Source of the DNA: JAWWPY01 sp964412845 | Lineage (GTDB): Bacteria > Actinomycetota > Actinomycetes > Streptosporangiales > Streptosporangiaceae | Length of the DNA stretch: 35,189 nt | NCBI GenBank assembly: GCA_964412845.1 | Contig: CAYPQM010000067.1 | Span: 1 to 35,189, forward strand | Reading direction: 5' to 3' | Part shown: piece after piece, positions 16,314-24,005 of the stretch | Layout: each line of letters opens with the position of its first letter | How positions within the stretch are numbered: the first letter of the stretch is position 1 | Position numbers and translations under genes: made by a program | The notes under the pieces: model-generated | The model's database searches: none | What the model was told of the DNA's origin: nothing | Seen by the model: the letters and a program-made list of their open reading frames with translations, nothing else

Positions 16314-17390
16314 CTACTCGGCAGAGTCGAGCAACAGGTGCGCGCGCTGGATCAGCCCCGGAACGGCCAGACCCTCCCGCTCAAACCCTTCGCCGACCGT
16401 CTTGTGCTGCAGGAACCGAGAATGGATGCCTTCCAGCACCACGGCCAGCTTGAAGCCGCCGAATGCCATGTAATACCCGATTCTGGACACATCCCGCCCG
16501 GTCAGCGCGGCGTATCTGTCCGCGATCTGCGTTCGGGTCAGGAAACCCGGACACGCCGTCACCGCCGCGCTCACGCTCAGTTCCGTCGCCGGGTCGTCGT
16601 CGGCGTCCGCCCAGTACACCAGGGAGAGGCCGAGATCCGCGAGCGGATCGCCCAGGGTGGACATCTCCCAGTCCAGCACCGCGGCGATGGCCGGCGAACC
16701 GCCCAGCGTGATCAGCATGTTGTCCAGCCGGTAGTCGCCGTGCACGAGGGTCCCGTCACGCTTGCTGGCGTCCGGGAGCCCGGCCGCCAGCCGCGCGACG
16801 AGCTGCTCATACCCCGGCATCTCCCGGGTCTGCGAGAGCTCCCACTGCCGCTGCCAGCGCGTCAGCTGGCGCTCCAGGTAGCCTTCCGGCCGGCCGAACC
16901 CGGTAAGCCCCACCGCCTCCAGATCGACACCGTGGATGGCGGCCAGCATGTCCGCGAACCGCATCGACAGCTCATGGGCCTGGGCCGGCGACACCTGGGC
17001 GCCGTCCTCCCTGGTCCGTATCACCAGCCCGGCCACGTGCTCCATGACGTAGAACGGCGCGCCGATCACCTCGGGATCCTGGCAGATCGCCACCGGCCGG
17101 GGAACCGGGATATCCGTCCCGTGCAGGGCACTGAGCAGCCGGTACTCCCTGGCCATGTCATGGGCGGTCGGCAGCACGTGACCCAGCGGCGGGCGGCGCA
17201 GGACCAGCAACCCGGGTTGGGCCGCCCCCGGCGCCAGCCCGACGTCCAGCAGGTAGGTCAGGTTGGACCGGCCGCCCGCGATCAGGGTCGCCCGCGGTGG
17301 GCGGTCCTGATCGGCGGGCACGCCGTTCTGCCCCAGCCACCGGCCCAGCCGGGACGCGTCCTCGATTCCCGGTACACCGCGATCCGCCAT
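16314..17390 (-). CDS. Phosphotransferase (APH) family protein, ACAD10/11-like kinase domain
   Basis: The 358-residue protein has a kinase-like fold: glycine-containing loop GGRSNLTYLL, LVLRRPPLGHVLPTAHDMAREYRLL with a C-lobe approach segment, Brenner motif VHGDYRLDNML and metal motif VLDWEMSTLGDPLADLG. This sequence type matches the APH proteins associated with acyl-CoA dehydrogenases (ACAD10/11 N-terminal domain), thought to phosphorylate hydroxyacyl-CoA. No acyl-CoA dehydrogenase is adjacent here, so the substrate is uncertain. The start is ATG 17390 because AAGGAG lies 4 nt upstream; an ATG seven codons earlier has none. Confidence 0.88.
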   Translation of the reverse strand: MADRGVPGIEDASRLGRWLGQNGVPADQDRPPRATLIAGGRSNLTYLLDVGLAPGAAQPGLLVLRRPPLGHVLPTAHDMAREYRLLSALHGTDIPVPRPVAICQDPEVIGAPFYVMEHVAGLVIRTREDGAQVSPAQAHELSMRFADMLAAIHGVDLEAVGLTGFGRPEGYLERQLTRWQRQWELSQTREMPGYEQLVARLAAGLPDASKRDGTLVHGDYRLDNMLITLGGSPAIAAVLDWEMSTLGDPLADLGLSLVYWADADDDPATELSVSAAVTACPGFLTRTQIADRYAALTGRDVSRIGYYMAFGGFKLAVVLEGIHSRFLQHKTVGEGFEREGLAVPGLIQRAHLLLDSAE

Positions 17391-17446
17391 GCCGCTCCTT
17401 GCCCAGACCATCCTGTGCCGCGATGATCGCGCCCAGCGATCATCGC

Positions 17447-19030
17447 CTACGATCGCGGGCCCGTCCAGCCGGCCGCTCGCTGGCCGGCCGGCAGCCTGCC
17501 GCCCGGCCAGGATCTCCGCCGACCGGGATCTCCGCCCGCCAGGATCTCCGCCAGCACCGTGCAGCCGCGGACAACGTCGCCGAGGCTGGCCGCACCGTAC
17601 CCGAGCACCAGGCCATGGCGCGAAGGCGGCCCGGAGAAATAGCGCCGCGCGGTCATCACCGCCACGCCGCGCGACCGCGCCGCCGCGGCCACCTCGTCGT
17701 CGGCTCCGCGCCGGAGTTCGGCGAACATGTGCAGGCCGGCCGTGTCACCACGGAGCCGGGCCGGCCCGGCGAGCAAGCTGACCATGGCCGCGCGGCGCCG
17801 CGCGTAGTCGTGCCGCATCCGCCTGATGTGCCGTTCCAGGTCCCCGTGCTCAAGCAGGGTGAGGACCGCATGCTGCACCGGCTCCGGAACCCGGAACCCG
17901 GCGCCGGATTCGGTGTCCGCGACCGCGGCCACCAGATCAGGCCGGGCGACCAGCCAGCCCGCCCCCAGGGTAGGGGTGAGGGTCTTGGTCGTGGTTCCGA
18001 GGTAGATCACCACCTCGGGGTCCAGGCCGAACAGGGCGGGCAGCGGCCCGACGTCGTAACGGAACTCCCCGTCATAGTCGTCCTCGACGATGAGCGCGCC
18101 CGCGGCTCGTGCCCAGGCGACGAGCTCCTGGCGGCGCGGCACCGGGAGGCGGCCGCCGAGCGGATACTGGTGGGCCGGCGTCGTGTACACCATCCGCAGG
18201 TCGCCGGGCAGCTCGCGGACCACGAGGCCGTCGGCGTCCACCCGGCACGGCACCAGGTGCGCGCCGTGCGCCTGGAAAACCGACCTGGCCGCTGGGTACC
18301 CCGGCTCCTCGATCCCGACCCGGTCGCCGGGCCGCAGCAGCGCCGCCGCGATCAGGCTGAGGCTGGCCGATACCCCCCGGGTCACCAGGATCTCGTCGGG
18401 GGCACTGCGCACCCCGCGGCTGCGCCGCAGGTAGCCGGTGAGCGCGGCGCGCAGGGCGGGCAGCCCCCGGGCGTCCGGCCAGCTCGAGATCGGCGCGGTC
18501 CCGGCCTGCCGCCAGGCCCGCCGCCACGCGGCCCGGTCGATGCCGTCCGTCCACGGGATGCCGGGCCGCAGATTGACCAGCACCGGCTCCGTGGCTGGCG
18601 GCACGCTGGCCCGGCCGCCGGCACCGCGCCCGGCTGCGCCGCCACCGGCGCCCAGTCCATGATCGCGGAAGTCTTTCCGCGGAGGCGACGGAAAATGCTC
18701 CGCGATCATGGCGGAGCCTGCGGGCGCGGTCCCTGCGTCTCGTGCGCTCGGGGCACCTGGTGCGCCCGCGGCGACGTAGGTGCCCGAGCCGGGCCGGCCA
18801 TCCAGCCAGCCCTCGGCGAACAACTGGGCGTACGCCGCTGTCACGACAGTCCGGCTGACACCCAGCGAGCGAGCCAGTCCGCGGCTGGACGGAAGCCGGT
18901 CACCAGCCACGAACCGCCCGTCCGCCAAGGCCACCCGGAGCTGCGCGGCGATCTGCGTGGTCAGCGGAGCTGACCCGGCGCGGTCGGCCGCGAGCGGCAC
19001 CTCGACCGGCGCATGCGAGAAAGTGGTCAT
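17447..19030 (-). CDS. pdxR: MocR/PdxR-type regulator (GntR HTH plus aminotransferase-like domain)
   Basis: The roughly 527-residue protein has an N-terminal GntR winged helix (LTTQIAAQLRVALADGRFVAGDRLPSSR, LARSLGVSRTVVTAAYAQL) and a type-I aminotransferase fold. The fold includes VTRGVSASLSLIAAALLRPGD, the YTTPAHQYPLGG segment, VEDDYDGEFRY and the PLP-lysine region GTTTKTLTPTLGAGW. MocR proteins sense pyridoxal phosphate or related amines. Divergent orientation to a PPOX gene and PdxR-like sites in the 60-bp gap support a PdxR role; the symbol is by context. ATG 19030 has GGGAGA 5 nt upstream. A roughly 50-residue Ala/Gly/Pro-rich linker joins the two domains. Confidence 0.85.
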   Translation of the reverse strand: MTTFSHAPVEVPLAADRAGSAPLTTQIAAQLRVALADGRFVAGDRLPSSRGLARSLGVSRTVVTAAYAQLFAEGWLDGRPGSGTYVAAGAPGAPSARDAGTAPAGSAMIAEHFPSPPRKDFRDHGLGAGGGAAGRGAGGRASVPPATEPVLVNLRPGIPWTDGIDRAAWRRAWRQAGTAPISSWPDARGLPALRAALTGYLRRSRGVRSAPDEILVTRGVSASLSLIAAALLRPGDRVGIEEPGYPAARSVFQAHGAHLVPCRVDADGLVVRELPGDLRMVYTTPAHQYPLGGRLPVPRRQELVAWARAAGALIVEDDYDGEFRYDVGPLPALFGLDPEVVIYLGTTTKTLTPTLGAGWLVARPDLVAAVADTESGAGFRVPEPVQHAVLTLLEHGDLERHIRRMRHDYARRRAAMVSLLAGPARLRGDTAGLHMFAELRRGADDEVAAAARSRGVAVMTARRYFSGPPSRHGLVLGYGAASLGDVVRGCTVLAEILAGGDPGRRRSWPGGRLPAGQRAAGWTGPRS

Positions 19031-19070
19031 CTGTTCTCCCGCCAAAGTGGCTACAGCCAACAGTCCACTT
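19020..19070. promoter_or_regulatory. PdxR/MocR-type operator: direct and inverted AAGTGG repeats
   Basis: AAAGTGG occurs at 19020-19026 and 19044-19050 (24 bp apart). An inverted copy, CCACTT, is at 19065-19070. The middle copy reads AAAGTGGCTA and the inverted copy, on the other strand, AAGTGGACTG. This resembles the AAAGTGG-W-CTA motif I recall for Corynebacterium glutamicum PdxR. MocR proteins typically bind such mixed direct and inverted repeats in the divergent gap. Confidence 0.65.
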
Positions 19071-19090
19071 ACTCGCTACCGTAGAGCATC

Positions 19091-19807
19091 ATGAGCAGCG
19101 AACTCCCTCTCTCCACCACGCAGCGCAGCACGCTGCACCGCCTGCGCGAGCGCGGCCGGACCGACCGCACCGCGTTGTACGCCGTGCTGGACGCCGGGCT
19201 GATCTGCCATCTGGGTGTGGTCATCGATGGCGCGCCCGTGGTGCTGCCCACCGGGTATGGCCGCAGCGGCGACACGCTCTTCCTGCACGGATCCTCGGCC
19301 AACCGGGGCCTGCTCAGTGCGGACGGCCGTGACGTCTGCGTCACGGTGACCCACCTGGACGGCCTGGTCTGCGCCCGCGCGGTGTTTCACCACTCGGTGA
19401 ACTACCGCAGCGCGATGGTGTTCGGCCCGGCCCGCCTGCTGACCGACGACGAGCAGCGGCTGGCGGCGCTGCAGGTCATCACCGAGCAACTGGTCCCTGG
19501 CCGGTGGGCGGGCACCCGCGGTCCGTCCCGCAAGGAACTCGCCGCCACGGCGGTCCTCGCGGTACCGCTCGCGGAGTCGTCGGTCAAGATCCGGACCGGG
19601 CCCCCGTCGGACGACGAGGAAGACTACGCCCTGGATGTCTGGGCCGGCGTGCTGCCCGCCGCGCTGACGTTCGGCCCGGCGGAGGCCGACCCGCGGCTGC
19701 GCCCGGGCGTGCCGGTCCCGGATCACATCCGGGTACTGGCCAGCCGGGCCCGGGGCGCGGCGCCAAACGGGGCGGCCAGCGGCCGCACCGGCCCGGCTGG
19801 TGACTGA
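19091..19807 (+). CDS. Pyridoxamine 5'-phosphate oxidase family (split-barrel flavoprotein)
   Basis: The 238-residue protein has a split-barrel FMN-binding fold: YAVLDAGLICHLGVVIDGAPVVLPTGYGRSGDTLFLHGSSANRGL, then VCVTVTHLDGLVCARAVFHHSVNYRSAMVFG and a late WAGVLPAALTFG segment. It is closer to the short PPOX-like/Nim-related flavoproteins often found divergent from MocR regulators than to classical PdxH. It likely uses FMN and could act on a B6 vitamer or another reducible substrate. It begins 60 bp from the regulator and is presumably its target. Confidence 0.85.
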   Translation: MSSELPLSTTQRSTLHRLRERGRTDRTALYAVLDAGLICHLGVVIDGAPVVLPTGYGRSGDTLFLHGSSANRGLLSADGRDVCVTVTHLDGLVCARAVFHHSVNYRSAMVFGPARLLTDDEQRLAALQVITEQLVPGRWAGTRGPSRKELAATAVLAVPLAESSVKIRTGPPSDDEEDYALDVWAGVLPAALTFGPAEADPRLRPGVPVPDHIRVLASRARGAAPNGAASGRTGPAGD

Positions 19808-19849
19808 CATCGGGCGAATAGTGGCTGGCCGAGGCTCTAGTCTGGTGGC

Positions 19850-20524
19850 ATGAACGACCGGCTCGTCTGGATCGACTGCGAGATGACCGGGCTTGACATC
19901 GAGCGTGACGCCCTGGTCGAGATCGCCTGCCTGGTGACCGACGGCGAACTGGCCCTGCTGGACGACGGCGTGGACCTGGTGATCAAGCCCCCCGCCGAGT
20001 CCGTTGACCAGATGGTTGACGTGGTCCGGGCGATGCACACCGCCTCCGGGCTGCTTGACGAGCTAGCGTCCGGGGTCACCCTGGCCGAGGCCCAGGAGCA
20101 GGTNNNNNNNNNNCTCCGGTACATCCGTGGGCACATAGCCGAGCCGCGGAAAGTGCCGCTGTGCGGCAACTCCATCGCCACCGACCGGACCTTCATCGCC
20201 CGCGACATGCCAGAGCTCGACACGTTCCTGCACTACCGGATGGTCGACGTGTCGAGCATCAAGGAGCTGGCCCGGCGCTGGTACCACCGCGCCTACTTCG
20301 CCAGCCCGCAGAAGCACGGCGGCCACCGGGCGCTCGCCGACATCAGGGAAAGCATCCAGGAACTCCGCTACTACCGGGAGGCGATCTTCGTGCCGCCCCC
20401 TGGCCCGGACACGGCGACAGCGAAGCAAATCGCCGCCCGCTACGCCGGGTCGGCAGGCGGTGACGGCCCGGAAGCCGCGGGAAGGCCGGATGGCGCTGGC
20501 GGGGATTCCGGTTCGGTCCAGTGA
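19850..20524 (+). CDS. orn: Oligoribonuclease (DEDDh 3'-5' exoribonuclease)
   Basis: The 224-codon frame has the Orn start LVWIDCEMTGLDIERDALVEIACLVTD (first Asp and Glu), GNSIATDRTFIARDMPELDTFLHYRMVDVSSIKEL (third Asp) and KHGGHRALADIRESIQELRYYR (His and last Asp), giving the complete DEDDh set. It degrades 2-5 nt RNAs and pGpG-type dinucleotides and is essential in many bacteria. Ten N at 20104-20113 interrupt it between EAQEQ and LRYIRGH, and the frame continues across them, so the gap is probably a sequence gap and not a lesion. The downstream tRNA-His is a familiar actinomycete neighbour. Confidence 0.93.
   Translation: MNDRLVWIDCEMTGLDIERDALVEIACLVTDGELALLDDGVDLVIKPPAESVDQMVDVVRAMHTASGLLDELASGVTLAEAQEQXXXXLRYIRGHIAEPRKVPLCGNSIATDRTFIARDMPELDTFLHYRMVDVSSIKELARRWYHRAYFASPQKHGGHRALADIRESIQELRYYREAIFVPPPGPDTATAKQIAARYAGSAGGDGPEAAGRPDGAGGDSGSVQ
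20104..20113. other. Assembly gap (10 N) inside orn
   Basis: Ten undetermined bases. The reading frame is the same on both sides, consistent with a real gap length of 1 mod 3. Confidence 0.95.
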
Positions 20525-20541
20525 CCGGCTGCCGCTATGCT
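20512..20541 (+). promoter_or_regulatory. Possible tRNA-His promoter
   Basis: TTCGGT (20512-20517) and TATGCT (20536-20541) with 18-bp spacing end 22 nt before the tRNA. The -35 box is weak and overlaps the end of orn. Confidence 0.35.
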
Positions 20542-20563
20542 GCTGCATGCAACCGCAGGCGAT

Positions 20564-20638
20564 GGTGGGTGTAGCTCAGTTGGTTAGAGCGCCAGGTTGT
20601 GGTCCTGGATGTCGTGGGTTCGAATCCCATCACTCACC
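20564..20638 (+). tRNA. tRNA-His (GTG)
   Basis: The cloverleaf is complete: acceptor GTGGGTG (20565-20571) pairs with CACTCAC (20631-20637, one G-T wobble), with TAGCTCAGTTGGTTAGAGC in the D-arm, anticodon loop TTGTGGT and GGTTCGAATCC in the T-arm. G at 20564 can act as the extra G(-1) opposite discriminator C at 20638, the identity signature of tRNA-His. CCA is not encoded. Confidence 0.96.
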
Positions 20639-20643
20639 CGACT

Positions 20644-20672
20644 CGCGGGGGGGCTCAGCCCCCCCGCGTTTG
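20644..20672 (+). terminator. Intrinsic terminator after tRNA-His
   Basis: CGCGGGGGGG (20644-20653), loop CTCAG, CCCCCCCGCG (20659-20668), then TTTGT. The 10-bp stem begins 5 nt after the tRNA end. The loop is identical to that of the hairpin at 6340-6368. Confidence 0.85.
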
Positions 20673-20707
20673 TCATCTGCCGCCGGGCATCCGACGGAGA
20701 ATCGTTC

Positions 20708-21538
20708 ATGCCCCCCCTGACCAGGCTGCTCGACCGATGGCGTGACGACCTCGCCAGCTGGGCCATCCCTGAGCACATCTCGTCGGCGGTGACCGAATCC
20801 CCCTGGGTACTGCCCCGGCAGGTGTTCGCCCGCCGCGCGGACCGGTTGCGCGGTGATCCGGCCGGCCCGTCCTACGAGCGAGCGCTGGAGGCCCTGGACC
20901 CGGCGGGCCGCCTGCTGGACGTCGGCGCGGGGGCCGGCGCCGCGTGCCTGCCGCTGGCTTCGCGCTGCACGCAGCTCACGGCGGTGGACACCGACGCGGA
21001 GATGCTCCGGCTGCTCGCCGAGCGCGCCGGGCCGCTGGGCCTTGACCTCCGGACGGTCTGCGGCAGGTGGCCGGACGTCGCCGGGCAGATCGGCCCCGCT
21101 GACGTGGTGACCTGCCACCACGTCACGTACAACGCGCCCGGCATCGAGCCGTTCATCGCCGACCTGACCAGCCACGCACGCCGGCGGGTGGTCCTCGAGA
21201 TGGCCGCGGTGCATCCCCTTTCCGCGCTCAACGTGCTGTGGCTCAGGTTTCACGGGGTCACCCGGCCGCAGGCGCCGACGGCGATGGACCTCCTGGCGAT
21301 CCTGGCCGCGATGGGTCTGCGGGCAAGGCACACTGGATGGAACCGCCCGGCCGAGCGCGACTACGCCAGCGAGGGCGAGCTTGTGGAGGTCACCAGGCGC
21401 AGGCTGTGCCTGCCGCCCGAGCGCGCCAGCGAGGTGGCAGCGGCGCTCCGTGACCTGGGTGCCCAGCCCGGGTGCCCAGCTGACCTTGGATCGTCCGGGC
21501 GCGAGGTGGTCACGATGTGGTGGGAGGGCTCCGCGTGA
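20708..21538 (+). CDS. Class I SAM-dependent methyltransferase
   Basis: The 276-residue protein has motif I LLDVGAGAGAACLPLA, an acidic end of strand 2 (AVDTDAEML) and motif IV-like DVVTCHHVTYNAP. The C-terminal part resembles stand-alone actinobacterial methyltransferases of unknown substrate, often placed next to LCP-family genes. ATG 20708 has GGAG about 9 nt upstream; the frame is open further upstream but runs through the tRNA. Its stop overlaps the GTG of the next gene (GTGA), so the two are coupled. Confidence 0.85.
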   Translation: MPPLTRLLDRWRDDLASWAIPEHISSAVTESPWVLPRQVFARRADRLRGDPAGPSYERALEALDPAGRLLDVGAGAGAACLPLASRCTQLTAVDTDAEMLRLLAERAGPLGLDLRTVCGRWPDVAGQIGPADVVTCHHVTYNAPGIEPFIADLTSHARRRVVLEMAAVHPLSALNVLWLRFHGVTRPQAPTAMDLLAILAAMGLRARHTGWNRPAERDYASEGELVEVTRRRLCLPPERASEVAAALRDLGAQPGCPADLGSSGREVVTMWWEGSA

Positions 21539-22746
21539 GCGATTTGTCAGGCGAATGGTTCCGCGACCAGAAGCCGCGCCCGCCGGGGGACGCGTTCCCC
21601 GGCGCCGGGGCCGAGCCGACCGTCAGCCTGCCCGGCCGGAACGCCGGCCCACAGGGCTACGCGGCCGCCGGGAGCAACTGGCCCGACCAGCCCCCGGTCC
21701 GCGCCGGGGCGGCCACCCGCTCCCGCCGGGCGGCGGGACCAGCACCCGGTAACTACGGCGGTGGCCGGCGCGGGCTGCGGCCGCGCCGCATCCTGAAGAT
21801 CTTCGCTCTGCTGGTCGTCGTCGTCCTGGTGCTGGGCATCGGGCTGTACTTCTACCTTGACTCGAAACTGACCAAGGCCAACGTGCTCGTGGATTACTCG
21901 GGGCGGCCGGCCGCCGGCGCCGGGCAGAACTGGCTCATCACCGGCTCGGACAGCCGGCAGGGGCTGACCAAAGCGCAGGAAGCCCAGCTCGCGACCGGGC
22001 ATGACATCAGCGGCCAGCGGTCCGACACGATCATGCTCCTGCACATCCCGTCCGGCGGCGGCCGGGCTGTCCTGGTCAGCCTGCCGCGCGACTCCTACGT
22101 GGCGATTCCGGGCAACGGGTCCAACAAGATCAACGCTGCCTTCGCCTTCGGTGGCGGCAAACTGCTCGCGGAGACCGTGCAGAACGATACCGGCCTGCAC
22201 ATCGACCATTACATGAGCATCGGGTTCGGCGGGCTGGTCAATGTGGTCGACGCGGTCGGCGGCGTGCGGATGTGCCTGAAATCGGCGATGGACGACCCGG
22301 CGGCCGGCCTGCACCTGAAGGCGGGATGCCAGACGCTCGACGGCGCCCAGGCCCTTGGCTTCGTGCGGAGCCGGCATATCTTCGCCAACCAGGACCTGCA
22401 ACGGGTCCAGGACCAGCGGCTGTTCCTGCGGGCGCTGCTCAGCAAGATGACCAGCCCCGGCACGCTGCTCAATCCGTTCGCTGCGGTGCCGGCCGGATTC
22501 GGGGCGGCGGGTTCGCTCACCGTGGATCAGGGGACGCACCTGTACCAGCTCATCGAGGTGGCCTTCGCCCTGCGGAACCCGGAGACCGGCACCGTGCCCA
22601 TTAGCGGGTCCGTCTTCGAGCCCAATGCGGGCGACTCGCTGATCTGGGACAAGACGAAGGCATTGGAGCTCTTCAACGCCATGAAGAACGACCAGCCCGT
22701 GCCCAAAGGCCTGCTGAGCGGCTCATCGGCCGCCGCGGCCGGCTAG
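21535..22746 (+). CDS. LytR-CpsA-Psr (LCP) family cell-wall ligase
   Basis: The roughly 403-residue protein has a long Pro/Gly/Arg-rich cytoplasmic N-terminus, a membrane helix (around residues 85-107, ILKIFALLVVVVLVLGIGLY) and an extracellular LCP domain. Domain motifs are NWLITGSDSRQGL, SDTIMLLHIP, VLVSLPRDSYV, INAAFAFGG, VVDAVGGVRMCL, GAQALGFVRSRHIF and LQRVQDQRLFLRALL, with the conserved Arg and Asp residues that bind polyprenyl-pyrophosphate lipids. The family attaches teichoic-acid- or arabinogalactan-type polymers to peptidoglycan. GTG 21535 overlaps the methyltransferase stop and has GGGAGG upstream. Confidence 0.93.
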   Translation: MSDLSGEWFRDQKPRPPGDAFPGAGAEPTVSLPGRNAGPQGYAAAGSNWPDQPPVRAGAATRSRRAAGPAPGNYGGGRRGLRPRRILKIFALLVVVVLVLGIGLYFYLDSKLTKANVLVDYSGRPAAGAGQNWLITGSDSRQGLTKAQEAQLATGHDISGQRSDTIMLLHIPSGGGRAVLVSLPRDSYVAIPGNGSNKINAAFAFGGGKLLAETVQNDTGLHIDHYMSIGFGGLVNVVDAVGGVRMCLKSAMDDPAAGLHLKAGCQTLDGAQALGFVRSRHIFANQDLQRVQDQRLFLRALLSKMTSPGTLLNPFAAVPAGFGAAGSLTVDQGTHLYQLIEVAFALRNPETGTVPISGSVFEPNAGDSLIWDKTKALELFNAMKNDQPVPKGLLSGSSAAAAG

Positions 22747-22914
22747 GCACGGCCGAGGGCGGGGTGGGTCGGCAGCCCAGATCCGCGGGCGCAGAGCCAT
22801 CGCGAGAAACTAATGCGTCCCGTCAAGGGCATTTATGCCCCTTGCGCTCATCAGGGTCCTGTTCGTACCATGCGTCGCAGCCAATCTCGCTGGTAGCAGC
22901 GGCCCGGAGGACAG

Positions 22915-23148
22915 ATGAGGACCGGCAGCATTCCCCGAATGATCCGCCCGCTTGGCCTTTCCACGCGCGAGGCCGAGATCATGACACTCATCGCGGAGGG
23001 CCACTCCAACGGCGAGATCGCCAGTCAGTTGGTCCTCGCCGAGAAGACCGTCAAAAATCACGTCAACCGGATATATGCCAAACTAGGCGCCGGTTCCCGG
23101 GCCGCGGCCATCTCCCGCTGGGATGGCGCCCGGAACGATCCGATGTGA
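22915..23148 (+). CDS. Small LuxR/GerE-type DNA-binding protein (HTH only)
   Basis: The 77-residue protein is essentially one GerE domain: LGLSTREAEIMTLIAEGHSNGEIASQLVLAEKTVKNHVNRIYAKLGAGSRAAAI. There is no receiver or sensory domain. GGAGG lies 4 nt before the ATG, which makes it a genuine short gene and not a fragment. It sits alone between the LCP gene and a two-component system in the same direction. A near-palindrome, CAAGGGCA...TGCCCCTTG, about 22823-22845, could be a control site. Short stand-alone GerE proteins occur widely in actinomycetes, usually with unknown targets. Confidence 0.85.
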   Translation: MRTGSIPRMIRPLGLSTREAEIMTLIAEGHSNGEIASQLVLAEKTVKNHVNRIYAKLGAGSRAAAISRWDGARNDPM

Positions 23149-23229
23149 CAACGCCGAGCCCGGTTGGCCTGACCCCGCATTGGCTGGCCGGTGCCTGCAT
23201 GTGATCATGAGACCAGCCCCAGCGTGCCT

Positions 23230-23245
23230 TCAGGGAATACTCAGG
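23230..23245 (+). promoter_or_regulatory. Candidate response-regulator direct repeat
   Basis: TCAGG occurs at 23230-23234 and 23241-23245, an 11-bp step on one helix face, 22-37 bp before the response regulator start. OmpR/PhoB-family regulators bind tandem half-sites with 11-bp spacing. Autoregulation is an inference. Confidence 0.4.
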
Positions 23246-23266
23246 AAAGTAAACGAAGATTCAGCT

Positions 23267-23992
23267 ATGACCTCCTCGTCAGACGATGGGCGGAAGCAGC
23301 CTGGTGCCCGGCTGCTTGTTGTCGAGGACGAGCCGAACATCCTCGAGTTGCTCTCGGCCAGCTTGCGATATGCCGGATTCGACGTGGTCACCGCCGCGGC
23401 CGGGTCAGAGGCGGTGCAGGCCGCCCAACGGCACCGGCCCGACCTGATCGTGCTCGACGTGATGCTCCCTGACATGGATGGCTTCGATGTCATCCGGCGG
23501 CTGCGTGGCGGCGGGACCCGGATCCCGGTGGTCTTCCTCACCGCGCGGGACGCCATGGAGGACAAGGTCCGTGGCCTGACCCTCGGCGGGGATGACTACG
23601 TGACCAAGCCGTTCAGCCTGGAAGAGGTCATCGCGCGGATCCGCGCGGTGCTGCGGCGCACCCGCGGCGACGGGGCCGAGCCGACGCCGCGGCTGAAGTT
23701 CGCCGACCTCGAACTGGACGAGGAGAGCCACGAGGTGTGGCGGGCCGGCCAGCACATCCAGCTCTCGCCGACGGAGTTCAAGCTGCTCAGGTACTTCATG
23801 GGCAACGCGAACCGGGTCCTGTCCAAGATGCAGATTCTCGACCATGTCTGGGATTACGACTTCCGCGGGGACACCGGCATCGTGGAATCGTACGTATCGG
23901 TGCTGCGCCGCAAGGTGGACAGCGCCGAGCCACGCCTGATCCACACGCTGCGCGGTGTCGGCTACGTGCTCAGGCTCCCGTCATCCTCCTAG
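23267..23992 (+). CDS. OmpR/PhoB-family response regulator
   Basis: The 241-residue protein has an N-terminal receiver: acidic pair in LLVVEDEPNI, phospho-acceptor Asp64 in VLDVMLPDMDG, Thr in FLTARD and Lys in VTKPFS. The C-terminal winged helix contains LSPTEFKLLRYFMGNANRVLSK and VESYVSVLRRKVD, ending in LRGVGYVLR. It resembles the MprA/TcrA-type regulators of actinobacteria. The ribosome site is weak. The kinase gene follows after 13 nt, so the two form a standard two-component operon. The signal is unknown. Confidence 0.93.
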   Translation: MTSSSDDGRKQPGARLLVVEDEPNILELLSASLRYAGFDVVTAAAGSEAVQAAQRHRPDLIVLDVMLPDMDGFDVIRRLRGGGTRIPVVFLTARDAMEDKVRGLTLGGDDYVTKPFSLEEVIARIRAVLRRTRGDGAEPTPRLKFADLELDEESHEVWRAGQHIQLSPTEFKLLRYFMGNANRVLSKMQILDHVWDYDFRGDTGIVESYVSVLRRKVDSAEPRLIHTLRGVGYVLRLPSSS

Positions 23993-24005
23993 AGGCGCCC
24001 TGATC

